From NCBI GenBank assembly GCA_024235995.1, contig JACKLI010000001.1:2976001-3040000 (forward strand): a DNA stretch of 64,000 nt. Direction: 5' to 3'. Below the pieces are notes generated by a model. It saw nothing but the letters and a program-made list of their open reading frames with translations, had not been told where the DNA came from and did not search any database. A program made the position numbers and the translations under genes. Origin of the DNA: Burkholderiaceae bacterium. GTDB lineage: Bacteria; Pseudomonadota; Gammaproteobacteria; Burkholderiales; Burkholderiaceae_C. Of the stretch, positions 42,197-50,162 are shown one piece after another. Position 1 is the stretch's first letter; the number at the start of each line of letters is the position of its first letter.

Positions 42197-43028
42197 GGCG
42201 GTCCATCCAGTTCATCACGATGCGATGCAGGGCCTCGGCGCCGTCGGTCAGCGCGGCCGGGCCGGGCTGCAGGATCTCGGGCGACTTGATCTCGAACAGC
42301 TGGCCGTCCCGCACGGCGGGCACGTCCTGCCAGCCCGTGCGCGCGGCCACCTGCTCGGGCCGAAACTTCTTGCCGCACCACGAGCCGACGATGATGTCGG
42401 GCGCGCGGCGCACCACCTCCAGCGGGTCGGCGACGATGCGGCCCTTGGCCAGGGGCTGGGCCGCCAGCTCGGCCAGGCAGTCCTCGCCGCCGGCGATGCC
42501 GATCAGCTCGGACACCCAGCGGATGCCGCTGATCTGCGGCGCGTCCCATTCCTCGAAGTACACGCGCGGCCGGCGCCGGCCTTGAGCCAATCGGGCCTGC
42601 ACCGCCTGCTGCATCTGCCCCAGGCGCTCCCGAAACTGAAGCAAAAGCGCATGCCCGCGCTGCGGCGCGCCCACCAGCGCGGCCACCTGGCCCAGCACCT
42701 CGAAGATCTCGGCCACGCTGCGCTGGTTGAACACCAGCACCGGCACGCCGGCACGGATCAGATCGGCGGCGATGTCGGCCTGGATGTCCGAAAAGCCCAG
42801 CACCAGGTCGGGCCGCAGGGCCACGATCTGCTCGATGCGCGCGCTGGTGAAGGCGCTGACCTTGGGCTTTTCCTGCCGCGCGCGGCGCGGGCGCACCGTG
42901 AAGCCGCTGATGCCGACGATGCGCCGCTCCTCGCCCAGCAGGTACAGCCACTCGGTGGTCTCCTCCGTCAGGCAGACGATGCGCTGCGGACCCTGGTGGT
43001 CCGCCGTGGGCAAGTCGCGGTCGGCCAT
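42189..43028 (-). CDS. BtuF-like cobalamin-binding protein without a signal peptide
   Basis: A 279-residue protein with the same bilobed binding-protein fold: RIVCLTEETTEWLYLLGEERRIVGIS, SARIEQIVALRPDLVLGFSD, FNQRSVAEIFEVLGQVAALVG and WVSELIGIAGGED. The N-terminus (MADRDLPTADHQGPQ) is hydrophilic with no export signal, unlike the neighbouring BtuF. Such proteins are widespread in Burkholderiales B12 clusters, but their location and role are unclear; it may bind corrinoids in the cytoplasm. The start is the ATG at 43028, with a GTG one codon earlier. It overlaps cobU by eight bases. Confidence 0.8.
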   Translation of the reverse strand: MADRDLPTADHQGPQRIVCLTEETTEWLYLLGEERRIVGISGFTVRPRRARQEKPKVSAFTSARIEQIVALRPDLVLGFSDIQADIAADLIRAGVPVLVFNQRSVAEIFEVLGQVAALVGAPQRGHALLLQFRERLGQMQQAVQARLAQGRRRPRVYFEEWDAPQISGIRWVSELIGIAGGEDCLAELAAQPLAKGRIVADPLEVVRRAPDIIVGSWCGKKFRPEQVAARTGWQDVPAVRDGQLFEIKSPEILQPGPAALTDGAEALHRIVMNWMDRHG

Positions 43029-43032
43029 CACG

Positions 43033-44895
43033 TCATCGTCTGGTCCAGCGCAGGCCGACGAAGAAGGTGCGCGGCGGCGTGGCGTAGCCGCGGGCCAGCT
43101 GGTAGGCCTTGTCGCCCAGGTTGTCGACGCGCGCCAGCAGGTCCCACTGGCGGGCGATGCGCGTGCTGGCGTACAGGTTGACCAGGCCGTAGCCGCCCAG
43201 GCGCTGGGTGTTGGCCGCGTCGTCCCAGCGGTGGCTGGCGGCCTGCCACTCGGCGCCCAGCGTCCAGCTCAGGGGCCCGGTGGCCACGCGCGTGTCGGCC
43301 GCCAGCTTGAGCAGGCGCTGCGCGCGCCGCGCCAGCAAATGGCCGCTGTCCTGGTTCTTGGGCTGCTGCAGGTCCAGCGAGCCGCTCAGGTTGACGGCGC
43401 CCACGCGGTGCGCGCCGGACAGCGTCACGCCCTGCAGCACGGCGCGGCCGGCGTTCTCGTAGCAGCCGTACAGGCCGGCGCAGGGGCCGGGCGCGCCGAA
43501 GTTGATCAGGTTGGTCACATGGTTGCGATAGACCGTCACGCCCAGGCGGCTGGCGCCCTGGGCCCAGTGCAGGCCCAGCTCGACGTTGCGACCCTTCTCG
43601 GGCTGCAAGGCCGGCTGGCCGTACTCGGAAAAGCGCTGGTACAGCGTGGGCACGCGAAACGCCGTGCCCACCGCCCCGGTCACGCGCCAGCCGGGCGCGA
43701 AGGCGTAGCCATAGGCCACGCCGCCGGTGGTCTGGCCGCCGAATTCGCTGTCGCGGTCGTGGCGCAGGTTGAGCTGCAGCGTGTGCGGCCCGCCGGTGTA
43801 GCCATAGCCCAGGGCGAGGCCGTCCTGGTGGCGGCTGCGGTCGATCGGGTCGTTGACCAGCGCGTCGCCGCGCCGCTCCAGCGCGGCGGTCACGCGGTGG
43901 TCGCCCTGGTGCCATTCGCTGTGCAGCAGCACGTTGCGCAGCGTCGTTTCGGTCCGGTACGGGTCGGGACGCACCTGGTAGCGCTGCTGCGACTGGCTGA
44001 GCGACAGGCGCGTGCTCCAGGCCTTGCTCCACTGCGCCGACCAGGTGGCGCCCAGCGTGTCCAGGCGGTTCAGACCGTGGTCGTCCACGCCGGGGACAAA
44101 GCCGTCGTACTGCGCGTCCATGTCGGTGTGGGTGCCCGTCAGGTCGATGCGATGAATGGGGTTGAACTGCAGCCCCAGCCGGCCGCTGGCCGAGCTTTGA
44201 CGGTAGCCGTCGCGGTCGGGGTTGGCGCCGGGCCTGCTGTCGTAGCCGCGGCTGAGCTCGCGCGCCGCGCCCAGCGAGTAGTCCAGCGCGCCGTTGGCGC
44301 CCGAAAAGCCCGCCTCCAGCTTGCCGGTGCGGCGGCTGCCCGCGCCCACGCCGACGTAGGGCGTGAACGGGCCCTCGCCCTGGCGGGTGAAGATCTGCAC
44401 CACGCCGGCGACGGCGTCCGAGCCGTACACGGCGGCGGCCGGGCCGCGCACGATCTCGATGCGCTCGACCTGCGACAGGCTGATCGCCTCCCAGGGCGCG
44501 CCGCCGGTGGCCTGCGAGTCGACGCGCACGCCGTCGATGTAGACGGCGGTGAAGCGCGTCTCGGCCCCGCGCAGGAACACCCCCGTGGCCGTGCCCGGCC
44601 CGCCGCTGCGCGACAGCTCCAGCCCGGGCTGGCGCGCCAGCAGGTCGCTGATGGTGACGGCGCCGCTGTCCTCGATGCGCGGGCGGTCGATCAGCGTCAC
44701 GTCGGCCAGCACGTCGCTCAAAGGCTGCGCCACCCGCGTGGCGGTAACCACGGTGTCGGGCAGGTTGACGGCGTTCAGCTGCGCCACCGTGGTGACGTCG
44801 GCCTGTGCCCAGGCCAGGGACGACGCGCCAGCCAGCGCGCACGAAACCGCCAGCGGCAACGTCGCCGGACGAAAGGAAACACCCCAAGGATTCAT
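43033..44895 (-). CDS. btuB: TonB-dependent vitamin B12 receptor
   Basis: A 620-residue outer-membrane receptor. A signal peptide (about 1-30, ending AWA) is followed by a TonB box-like PDTVVTATR and the plug domain (VTLIDRPRIEDSGAVTISDLLARQPGLEL, GVFLRGAETRFTAVYIDGVRV, IEIVRGPAAAVYGSDAVAGVVQIFT). The 22-strand barrel ends in FFVGLRWTRR. It imports cobalamin across the outer membrane. A cobalamin riboswitch lies upstream, so expression should fall when B12 is plentiful. It is the first gene of the minus-strand cobalamin cluster. Confidence 0.94.
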   Translation of the reverse strand: MNPWGVSFRPATLPLAVSCALAGASSLAWAQADVTTVAQLNAVNLPDTVVTATRVAQPLSDVLADVTLIDRPRIEDSGAVTISDLLARQPGLELSRSGGPGTATGVFLRGAETRFTAVYIDGVRVDSQATGGAPWEAISLSQVERIEIVRGPAAAVYGSDAVAGVVQIFTRQGEGPFTPYVGVGAGSRRTGKLEAGFSGANGALDYSLGAARELSRGYDSRPGANPDRDGYRQSSASGRLGLQFNPIHRIDLTGTHTDMDAQYDGFVPGVDDHGLNRLDTLGATWSAQWSKAWSTRLSLSQSQQRYQVRPDPYRTETTLRNVLLHSEWHQGDHRVTAALERRGDALVNDPIDRSRHQDGLALGYGYTGGPHTLQLNLRHDRDSEFGGQTTGGVAYGYAFAPGWRVTGAVGTAFRVPTLYQRFSEYGQPALQPEKGRNVELGLHWAQGASRLGVTVYRNHVTNLINFGAPGPCAGLYGCYENAGRAVLQGVTLSGAHRVGAVNLSGSLDLQQPKNQDSGHLLARRAQRLLKLAADTRVATGPLSWTLGAEWQAASHRWDDAANTQRLGGYGLVNLYASTRIARQWDLLARVDNLGDKAYQLARGYATPPRTFFVGLRWTRR

Positions 44896-45006
44896 GATGA
44901 AAAACACAAGACAAGCGTCCCGGCCGGCTTCCCCGCCAGCAATGGGACCCACATGGCCGGGCGCTGGCCATCGCTCGCGCGACGGGCAGCGCCAAACCGC
45001 CTTGTT

Positions 45007-45205
45007 GGCCGGTATCCGGGCTGACGGATGAGGTGCCGGCGCCTCGCCTTCCCGGCCGCGTGTTTCAGCGCAGCCAGTGGCCTGATGAGGAGCCGGTCGG
45101 CGCCCGCGGACGAACCGGGGGCGCCGCATCCGCTTACCGTTGCGGGGGCAGCGCAGGTTGGGCCACACTCAAGGCGAGGCGCCCTCCTGCTTCCCGTTGA
45201 ACTGC
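45007..45205 (-). ncRNA. Cobalamin (AdoCbl) riboswitch upstream of btuB
   Basis: Read on the minus strand, the conserved elements occur in order: GGGAAGC near 45196, CTGCCCCCGCAACGGTAAGC (45151-45132), GCCACTG (45081-45075), GGGAAGGCGAGGC (about 45053-45041) and the B12 box GTCAGCCCGGATACCGGCC (45025-45007). The btuB ATG follows 112 bases later, leaving room for an expression platform. It should repress btuB and probably the whole downstream cluster when cobalamin binds. Confidence 0.92.
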
Positions 45206-45356
45206 GGCCGTGCGAACCACGGCGCGCGAGCACCAACAGCGTCCGATTGTATCGGCGCGCCCACGCCCGGCGCGGGGCAACCCTGGCTGCCGCCCGGTCT
45301 TGCCGCCCAACCCGGCTCGTACAATGCCAGCTCTCCGCTGCGTGGCTGACCGCACC

Positions 45357-45599
45357 ATGACCCAAGCACCCCTGACCGAACAAATCGCCGAGCGCGTGGA
45401 GCGGCTGCTCGTGCGCCACGCCGAGTTGCATCGCACCAACGCGCTGCTGGCGCAGCAGATCGAAACGCTCACGCAGGAGCGCGACAGCCTGAAGTCGCGC
45501 CTGCAGGCCGCGCGCGCGCGGGTGGACGCGCTGATCGACAAGCTGCCCACCTCGCCCGGCGCCCTGACGGCACTGCAGCAACCGGAGCGCCAGCCATGA
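45357..45599 (+). CDS. Small coiled-coil protein (TIGR02449 type) upstream of zapA
   Basis: An 80-residue protein that is almost entirely a heptad-type coiled coil (LTEQIAERVERLLVRHAELHRTN, then QIETLTQERDSLKSRL), with a Pro-rich tail. Genes of this length and type precede zapA and 6S RNA in many beta- and gammaproteobacteria. A role with ZapA at the division ring is suggested only by position. Its stop overlaps the zapA start by four bases. Confidence 0.8.
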   Translation: MTQAPLTEQIAERVERLLVRHAELHRTNALLAQQIETLTQERDSLKSRLQAARARVDALIDKLPTSPGALTALQQPERQP

Positions 45600-45925
45600 A
45601 CCAGCTCGAAGTGCGCATCATGGGCCAGGGCTACGTGCTGCGCTGCCCCGACGGCGGCGAGGCGCGCCTGACCGAGGCCGCGCAGCGCGTGGACGCGGCC
45701 ATGTGCCGGATTCGTGACGCCGGCAAGATTCGCGCGCGCGACCGCATCGCCGTGCTGGCGGCGCTGAACCTGGCCTTCGAGCTGGGCGAGCCCACGCCCG
45801 CGGCAACGCCCGCCGCGGCCCCCGCGCCGGCGCCAACGGCCGATGGCGCGGCCGGCGACGCCACGCTTGCGGCGCTGCTGCAACGCCTGGATCGCGCGCT
45901 GGGCGAGGACGGTCAGTTGCTCTAG
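45596..45925 (+). CDS. zapA: Cell division protein ZapA
   Basis: A 109-residue FtsZ-associated protein. The N-terminal head (QLEVRIMGQGYVLRCPDGGEARLTEAA) and the helix RVDAAMCRIRDAG ... RDRIAVLAALNLAFEL are typical; an Ala/Pro-rich linker replaces part of the usual coiled coil before the last helix. It promotes Z-ring bundling. The stop codon TAG is part of the -10 hexamer of the 6S RNA gene that follows. Confidence 0.9.
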   Translation: MNQLEVRIMGQGYVLRCPDGGEARLTEAAQRVDAAMCRIRDAGKIRARDRIAVLAALNLAFELGEPTPAATPAAAPAPAPTADGAAGDATLAALLQRLDRALGEDGQLL

Positions 45926-45928
45926 AAT
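45923..45928 (+). promoter_or_regulatory. Candidate -10 of the 6S RNA gene
   Basis: TAGAAT overlaps the zapA stop codon and lies about nine bases before the first base of the 6S RNA terminal stem. Confidence 0.5.
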
Positions 45929-45936
45929 GAACCGGT

Positions 45937-46106
45937 CTGCGGTGCGCGCCGGGCTTTATATTTCCTTGAACCAATGCTCGTACGAGCCAGGGCCTGGAAC
46001 ATCGTCTGGTCGGCGTGATCGTCTCGCGTCAGATGAACCCAAGACCAGTCTGACCTCGCCCACCTGAACCCCTGCGTTCAGGATGACGGTCCGGCGGCAT
46101 TCGCAG
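45937..46106 (+). ncRNA. ssrS: 6S RNA
   Basis: About 170 nt directly after zapA. The ends pair: CTGCGGTGCGCGCCGG (from 45937) with CCGGCGGCATTCGCAG (to 46106) forms the closing stem, leaving a largely symmetric internal region that can mimic an open promoter. The zapA-ssrS order is highly conserved. 6S RNA binds the sigma-70 holoenzyme in stationary phase. The exact ends are inferred from the stem. Confidence 0.85.
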
Positions 46107-46121
46107 ACACCCGAATTGACG

Positions 46122-46162
46122 CTCCCCCCTGAGGCGCTGACGCGCCATCCCCCCAAGGGGGG
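46122..46162. terminator. Twin hairpin after 6S RNA
   Basis: GGCGC-TGAC-GCGCC (46133-46146) followed by CCCCCC-AA-GGGGGG (46149-46162). There is no T-run, so this may be a processing or REP-like element rather than a classical terminator. Confidence 0.4.
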
Positions 46163-46261
46163 ACAACGCCAGTGGCCGGCGCAGGTCCGGCCACGGCGTT
46201 TCTTGCGTGGCCTGCTCCGCGGCCATTGGTCATTGAATCTCTTGACGTCGCGGTAACCTTC

Positions 46262-47086
46262 ATGCCCATCGAACCCCGCCTGATCCTTGAACTGGCCCTG
46301 CTGGGCCTGTCCACGGGCTTTCTGGCGGGGCTGTTCGGCATCGGCGGCGGGATGATCATGGTGCCCTTCATCTCGGCCATGCTGGGCGCGCGCGGCGTGG
46401 CGCCGGGGCTGGCGGTGAAGATGGCGATCGCCACCTCGATGGCCACCATCATCTTCACCTCGATGAGCAGCGTGCGCGCGCACCACCAGAGAGGCGCCGT
46501 GCGCTGGGACATCGTGCGCGCCCTGGCGCCGGGCATCGTCGGCGGCGCCATGGTGGCCAGCCTGGGCGTGTTCACCCTGCTCAAGGGCGCGGCGCTGTAC
46601 TTCGTGTTCGCCAGCTTCGTCACCTTCTCGGCGGTGCAGATGTTCCTCCACAAGAAGCCCGTCGCCTCGCGCCAGTTGCCCGGCACGGCCGGCCTGCTGG
46701 GCACGGGCGGGGTGATCGGCTTTCTGTCGGGGCTGGTGGGCGCCGGCGGCGGCTTCGTGTCGGTGCCCTTCATGACCTGGTGCAACGTGGCCATCCACAA
46801 CGCGGTGGCCACCAGCGCGGCGCTGGGTTTTCCGATCGCGCTGGCCAACGTGGCGGGCTACATCGTGGCCGGCCATGGCCTGCACGGGCTGCCGCCCTAC
46901 TCGTTCGGCTACCTGTGGCTACCGGCGCTGCTCGTCATCGCCAGCTGCAGCGTGCTGATGGCGCCGCTGGGCGCGCGCGCCGCGCACGCGCTGCCGGTGA
47001 GCAAGCTCAAGCGCGCCTTTGCCGTGGTGCTGATCGCGCTGGCGCTGTACATGCTGGGCAAGGGAATCGCCGCGCTGGGCGCTTGA
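46262..47086 (+). CDS. TauE/SafE-family membrane transporter
   Basis: A 274-residue inner-membrane protein with about eight helices and the paired signatures GLSTGFLAGLFGIGGGMIMVPFI and GVIGFLSGLVGAGGGFVSVPFMTW of the TauE/SafE (sulfite exporter) family. The substrate may be sulfite, a sulfonate breakdown product or another organic anion. The ATG at 46262 places the first helix correctly; an ATG at 46172 adds an unlikely extension. Confidence 0.86.
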   Translation: MPIEPRLILELALLGLSTGFLAGLFGIGGGMIMVPFISAMLGARGVAPGLAVKMAIATSMATIIFTSMSSVRAHHQRGAVRWDIVRALAPGIVGGAMVASLGVFTLLKGAALYFVFASFVTFSAVQMFLHKKPVASRQLPGTAGLLGTGGVIGFLSGLVGAGGGFVSVPFMTWCNVAIHNAVATSAALGFPIALANVAGYIVAGHGLHGLPPYSFGYLWLPALLVIASCSVLMAPLGARAAHALPVSKLKRAFAVVLIALALYMLGKGIAALGA

Positions 47087-47092
47087 TCGCCG

Positions 47093-47146
47093 ATTTCAAG
47101 CCCAATCGGCCTGCAGCGGGCGCCCAGCAAGGGCAAGGCGCTATCG
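47093..47146. repeat. Dispersed ~50-bp repeat, copy 8 (inverted)
   Basis: Read on the minus strand it begins CGATAGCGCCTTGCCC and includes GCCCGCTGCAGGCC and GATTGGGCTTGAAAT. It fills the gap between the two convergent TauE/SafE-type genes. Confidence 0.45.
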
Positions 47147-47159
47147 TTTCAATACAAAT

Positions 47160-47843
47160 CTACGCCGCCGGCGCCACGCACCAGGGCGCCTGGTCGTGCG
47201 CCAGGCCCATCCACAGCGCCCAGGCCGAGGTGAGCACCAGCGCCAGCCCGGCGATGCGCATGCCCCAGGCGCCGCGCCCACCGCGGCCCAGGCGCAGCAG
47301 CAGCCAGGGGCCCAGCCACAGGGTGGCGCCCGAGCCCAGCGCGAACAGCGCCATCACCGCCGCGCCGCCGGCCACGCTGCCGGCCAGCGCCGCCACCATC
47401 ACCGCCGAATACAGCAGGCCGCAGGGCAGCAGCGCCCACGCAACGCCGACACCCAGGGGCGCGGCCAGGCCCCAGCGCTGCGTGGCGCCGCGCACGCGGG
47501 CCCAGACGCGGCGCGCGCCCAGCTCCAGCCACAGCGGCTGGCGCGCCCAGACCAGCAGCATGACGCCCAGCAGCAGGGCCGCCACGTGCACCATGCTCCA
47601 CACCGGACGCAGCGCGGCCGACTGCACGGTGAGCCAGCCCAGGCCCTGCATGGACGCGGCGGCCAGCGCGCCCAGCAACGCGTAGCCCGCCAGCCGGCCG
47701 AGCTGGAACAGGCCAATGCCCGCATGGGTGCGCGGCGCCGCCGCCTGCCCGATGCCGGCGCAGGCCGCGCCGCACATGGCGATGCAATGCGGGCCGCCCG
47801 CCAGTCCCATCAGGATGGCGGTGGTGGCCAACGATAAGGTCAT
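47160..47843 (-). CDS. TauE/SafE-like (UreH-type) membrane protein next to hemN
   Basis: A 227-residue membrane protein with six or so helices and the UreH/DsbD-like signatures GLAGGPHCIAMCGAACAG and LLPCGLLYSAVMVAALAGS (paired Cys near helix ends). Such proteins often lie near cytochrome cbb3 or metal-handling genes, and a metal or redox role is plausible. Its start overlaps the hemN stop by one base, so the two are coupled; with FNR control of hemN, it may be expressed under low oxygen. Confidence 0.8.
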   Translation of the reverse strand: MTLSLATTAILMGLAGGPHCIAMCGAACAGIGQAAAPRTHAGIGLFQLGRLAGYALLGALAAASMQGLGWLTVQSAALRPVWSMVHVAALLLGVMLLVWARQPLWLELGARRVWARVRGATQRWGLAAPLGVGVAWALLPCGLLYSAVMVAALAGSVAGGAAVMALFALGSGATLWLGPWLLLRLGRGGRGAWGMRIAGLALVLTSAWALWMGLAHDQAPWCVAPAA

Positions 47844-49225
47844 CAGAGGATTTTAGAAAAGCGCGCCCGGGTTTGGGCGGCCTGCAGGTATTTGTCGAAC
47901 ACCATGGCCACGCCGCGCACGAAGAACCAGCCCATGGGCGTGACCTCGATCGCGCTGTCGGTCAGCTGGACCAGCCCGTCGTCCTGCATGGCGGCCAGGC
48001 GCTCGAGCTCGCTGGCGAAGTAGCGCTTGAAGTCGATCAGGTGCGACAGCTCGATCGACTCGAACTGCACGCGGCCCTGGCACATCAGGCCCATGATGAC
48101 GGCCCGCCTGGCCAGGTCGTCGCGCGAGACGGCCAGGCCGCGCACCACCGGCAGGTGGCCGTGGTCCAGCCGGTCCTGGTACTCGATCAGGTCCTTGGCG
48201 TTCTGGCTGTAGGTGGCGCCCACCTTGCCGATGGCCGACACGCCCAGGCCGATCAGGTCGGCTTCGGGCTGGGTGCTGTAGCCCTGGAAGTTGCGGTGCA
48301 GCCGGCCCTGGCGCTTGGCCACCGCCAGCGCGTCGTCCGGCAGCGCGAAGTGGTCCATGCCGATGTAGACGTAGCCCGCCTGCTCGAAGGCGGCCAGCGA
48401 GCGCGCCAGCATGGCCACCTTGGCGCCAGCCTGCGGCAGCTCGACGGCGTTGATGCGCCGCTGCGACTTGAAGCGCTCGGGCAGGTGCGCGTAGCCGTAC
48501 AGGGCGATGCGGTCGGGCCGCAGGTCGGTCACCTGCGCCAGGGTGCGGTCGAAGGACTCGGGCGTCTGCTTGGGCAGGCCGTAGATCAGGTCGACGTTGA
48601 TGGAGTCGAAGCCGATCTCGCGCGCGGCGGCCACCAGCGCGAACACCTGCTCGGCCGGCTGCACGCGGTGCACCGCCTTTTGCACCAGCGGGTCGAAGTC
48701 CTGCACGCCGAAGCTCAGGCGGTTGAAGCCCAGCGCCCTGAGCGTGGCCAGGCGCGTCGGGTCGATGGTGCGCGGGTCGATCTCGATGGAGTATTCGCCG
48801 CCGTCCACGAAGCTGAAGTTGCGCCGCAGCATGCCCATCAGCTCGCCCAGCTCCTCGTCGCTGAGAAAGGTCGGCGTGCCGCCGCCCAGGTGCAGCTGGC
48901 TGACGGCCTGATGCTGGCCCAGGCGCTGCACGTGCAGGTCCACCTCGCGGCTGAGGTAGCGCAGGTAGGGGCCGGTGCGGTCGTGGTGCTTGGTGATGAT
49001 CTTGTTGCAGGCGCAGTAGTAGCACAGCGACTCGCAAAACGGCAGGTGCACGTACAGCGACAGCGGTTTGGCGGCCTGCATGGAGCCGATGCACCGTTGC
49101 TCGAGCGCGCTCAGGTAGTCGGCCTCGCCAAAGGCCTCGACGAAGCGGTCGGCAGTGGGATACGAGGTGTAGCGCGGCCCGGGAACGTCGAAGCGGTTCA
49201 GCAGCTCGGGGATGATGACAGGCAT
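47843..49225 (-). CDS. hemN: Oxygen-independent coproporphyrinogen III oxidase
   Basis: A 460-residue radical-SAM enzyme of anaerobic haem synthesis. The cluster motif is at Cys64, Cys68 and Cys71 (PFCESLCYYCACN), followed by HLGGGTPTFLS, SIEIDPRTID, RLSFGVQDFDP and VDLIYGLPKQTPESF. It is full length with the HemN C-terminal domain. It is divergent from fnr, with an FNR box in the gap, implying induction under oxygen limitation. Confidence 0.95.
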   Translation of the reverse strand: MPVIIPELLNRFDVPGPRYTSYPTADRFVEAFGEADYLSALEQRCIGSMQAAKPLSLYVHLPFCESLCYYCACNKIITKHHDRTGPYLRYLSREVDLHVQRLGQHQAVSQLHLGGGTPTFLSDEELGELMGMLRRNFSFVDGGEYSIEIDPRTIDPTRLATLRALGFNRLSFGVQDFDPLVQKAVHRVQPAEQVFALVAAAREIGFDSINVDLIYGLPKQTPESFDRTLAQVTDLRPDRIALYGYAHLPERFKSQRRINAVELPQAGAKVAMLARSLAAFEQAGYVYIGMDHFALPDDALAVAKRQGRLHRNFQGYSTQPEADLIGLGVSAIGKVGATYSQNAKDLIEYQDRLDHGHLPVVRGLAVSRDDLARRAVIMGLMCQGRVQFESIELSHLIDFKRYFASELERLAAMQDDGLVQLTDSAIEVTPMGWFFVRGVAMVFDKYLQAAQTRARFSKIL

Positions 49226-49281
49226 GAAGGGCGAAATCCGAATGACAGGGCGTACTGTCGGGCGAGAAGCCTTCCTTGTCC

Positions 49282-49295
49282 TTGACGATCATCAA
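49282..49295. promoter_or_regulatory. FNR box between hemN and fnr
   Basis: TTGAC-GATC-ATCAA, nine of ten positions of the FNR consensus TTGAT-N4-ATCAA. It lies 56 bases from the hemN start and 90 bases from the fnr start, so it could activate hemN and autoregulate fnr. Confidence 0.75.
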
Positions 49296-49385
49296 GAAGG
49301 CGGGCAGAAACCATTCGGGAAAAGCCTGATAAGCCGACTAGAATCAACGAACCACTTCGCACGCGTCAAGGCGCCGAACATCCTG

Positions 49386-50105
49386 ATGACCCCCAAAGCC
49401 ATCCAAGTCGCCTGCTCCAATTGCAACCTGCGTGAACTGTGCATGCCGATCGACGTGAACGGCCCGGACATGGACAAGCTCGACTCGCTGGTCGCCACGC
49501 GCCGCAAGATCAAGCGCGGGGATGCGCTGTTTTCCAACGGCGACCGCTTCGACGCGCTCTACGCCATCCGCACCGGTTTCTTCAAGACCCGCGTCACCAC
49601 CGAGGACGGGCGCGACCAGGTGACGGGCTTTCAGATGGCCGGCGAGATCATCGGGCTGGACGGCATCGTGGGCGACCGCCACAGCTGCGACGCGGTGGCG
49701 CTGGAGGACGCCGAGGTGTGCGAGATGCCCTACGGGCGCATTGAGGAGCTGTCGCGCGAGGTGCCTGCGCTGCAGACGCACGTGCACAAGATCATGAGCC
49801 GCGAGATCGTGCGCGAGCACGGCGTGATGCTGCTGCTGGGCAGCATGCGCGCCGAGGAGCGCCTGGCCGCCTTCCTGCTGAACCTGGTGCAGCGCCTGCA
49901 CGCGCGGGGCTTTTCGCGCTCGGAGCTGGTGCTACGCATGACGCGCGAGGAGATCGGCAGCTTCCTGGGCCTCAAGCTCGAGACCGTCAGCCGCACCTTC
50001 TCGAAGTTTGCCGAGGACGACCTGATCGAGGTCAAGCACCGGCACGTGCGCATCCTCGACCCGGAGGCGCTGCGCGCCCTGGTCAATGCGCCCGACGGGC
50101 GCTGA
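49386..50105 (+). CDS. fnr: FNR-type oxygen-sensing transcriptional regulator
   Basis: A 239-residue CRP/FNR-family regulator. The [4Fe-4S] ligands are Cys10, Cys13, Cys19 (CSNCNLRELC) and Cys101 (RHSCDAV), the spacing of true FNR. The C-terminal helix-turn-helix MTREEIGSFLGLKLETVSRTFSKF contains the E..S.R recognition residues. It activates anaerobic genes, probably including hemN. The ATG at 49386 puts the cluster Cys near the N-terminus; the longer open frame upstream runs through the FNR box and is not used. Confidence 0.94.
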   Translation: MTPKAIQVACSNCNLRELCMPIDVNGPDMDKLDSLVATRRKIKRGDALFSNGDRFDALYAIRTGFFKTRVTTEDGRDQVTGFQMAGEIIGLDGIVGDRHSCDAVALEDAEVCEMPYGRIEELSREVPALQTHVHKIMSREIVREHGVMLLLGSMRAEERLAAFLLNLVQRLHARGFSRSELVLRMTREEIGSFLGLKLETVSRTFSKFAEDDLIEVKHRHVRILDPEALRALVNAPDGR

Positions 50106-50123
50106 TTTTCAAGCAAAATCAGC
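50101..50123. terminator. Perfect hairpin between fnr and DUF1178 gene
   Basis: GCTGATTTT-CAAGC-AAAATCAGC has a nine-base perfect stem at the fnr stop, between convergent genes. The stem's own T and A runs could terminate in both directions. It overlaps a dispersed repeat copy. Confidence 0.5.
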
Positions 50124-50158
50124 CGTTTGCCCGCACCCATCAAGCGTGGGTTGCTATC
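50105..50158. repeat. Dispersed ~50-bp repeat, copy 9 (inverted)
   Basis: Read on the minus strand: GATAGCAACCCACGCTTG, ATGGGTGCGGGC, then TGATTTTGCTTGAAAAT. It shares ATGGGTGCGGGC and TGATTTT with the ahpC-ahpF copy and fills the fnr-DUF1178 gap. Confidence 0.6.
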
Positions 50159-50162
50159 AATA

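Noticed and set aside
45246..45251. A TACAAT hexamer (minus strand) upstream of the cobalamin riboswitch, considered as the btuB -10.
   Set aside because: No -35-like hexamer lies at 16-18 bases; left uncalled.
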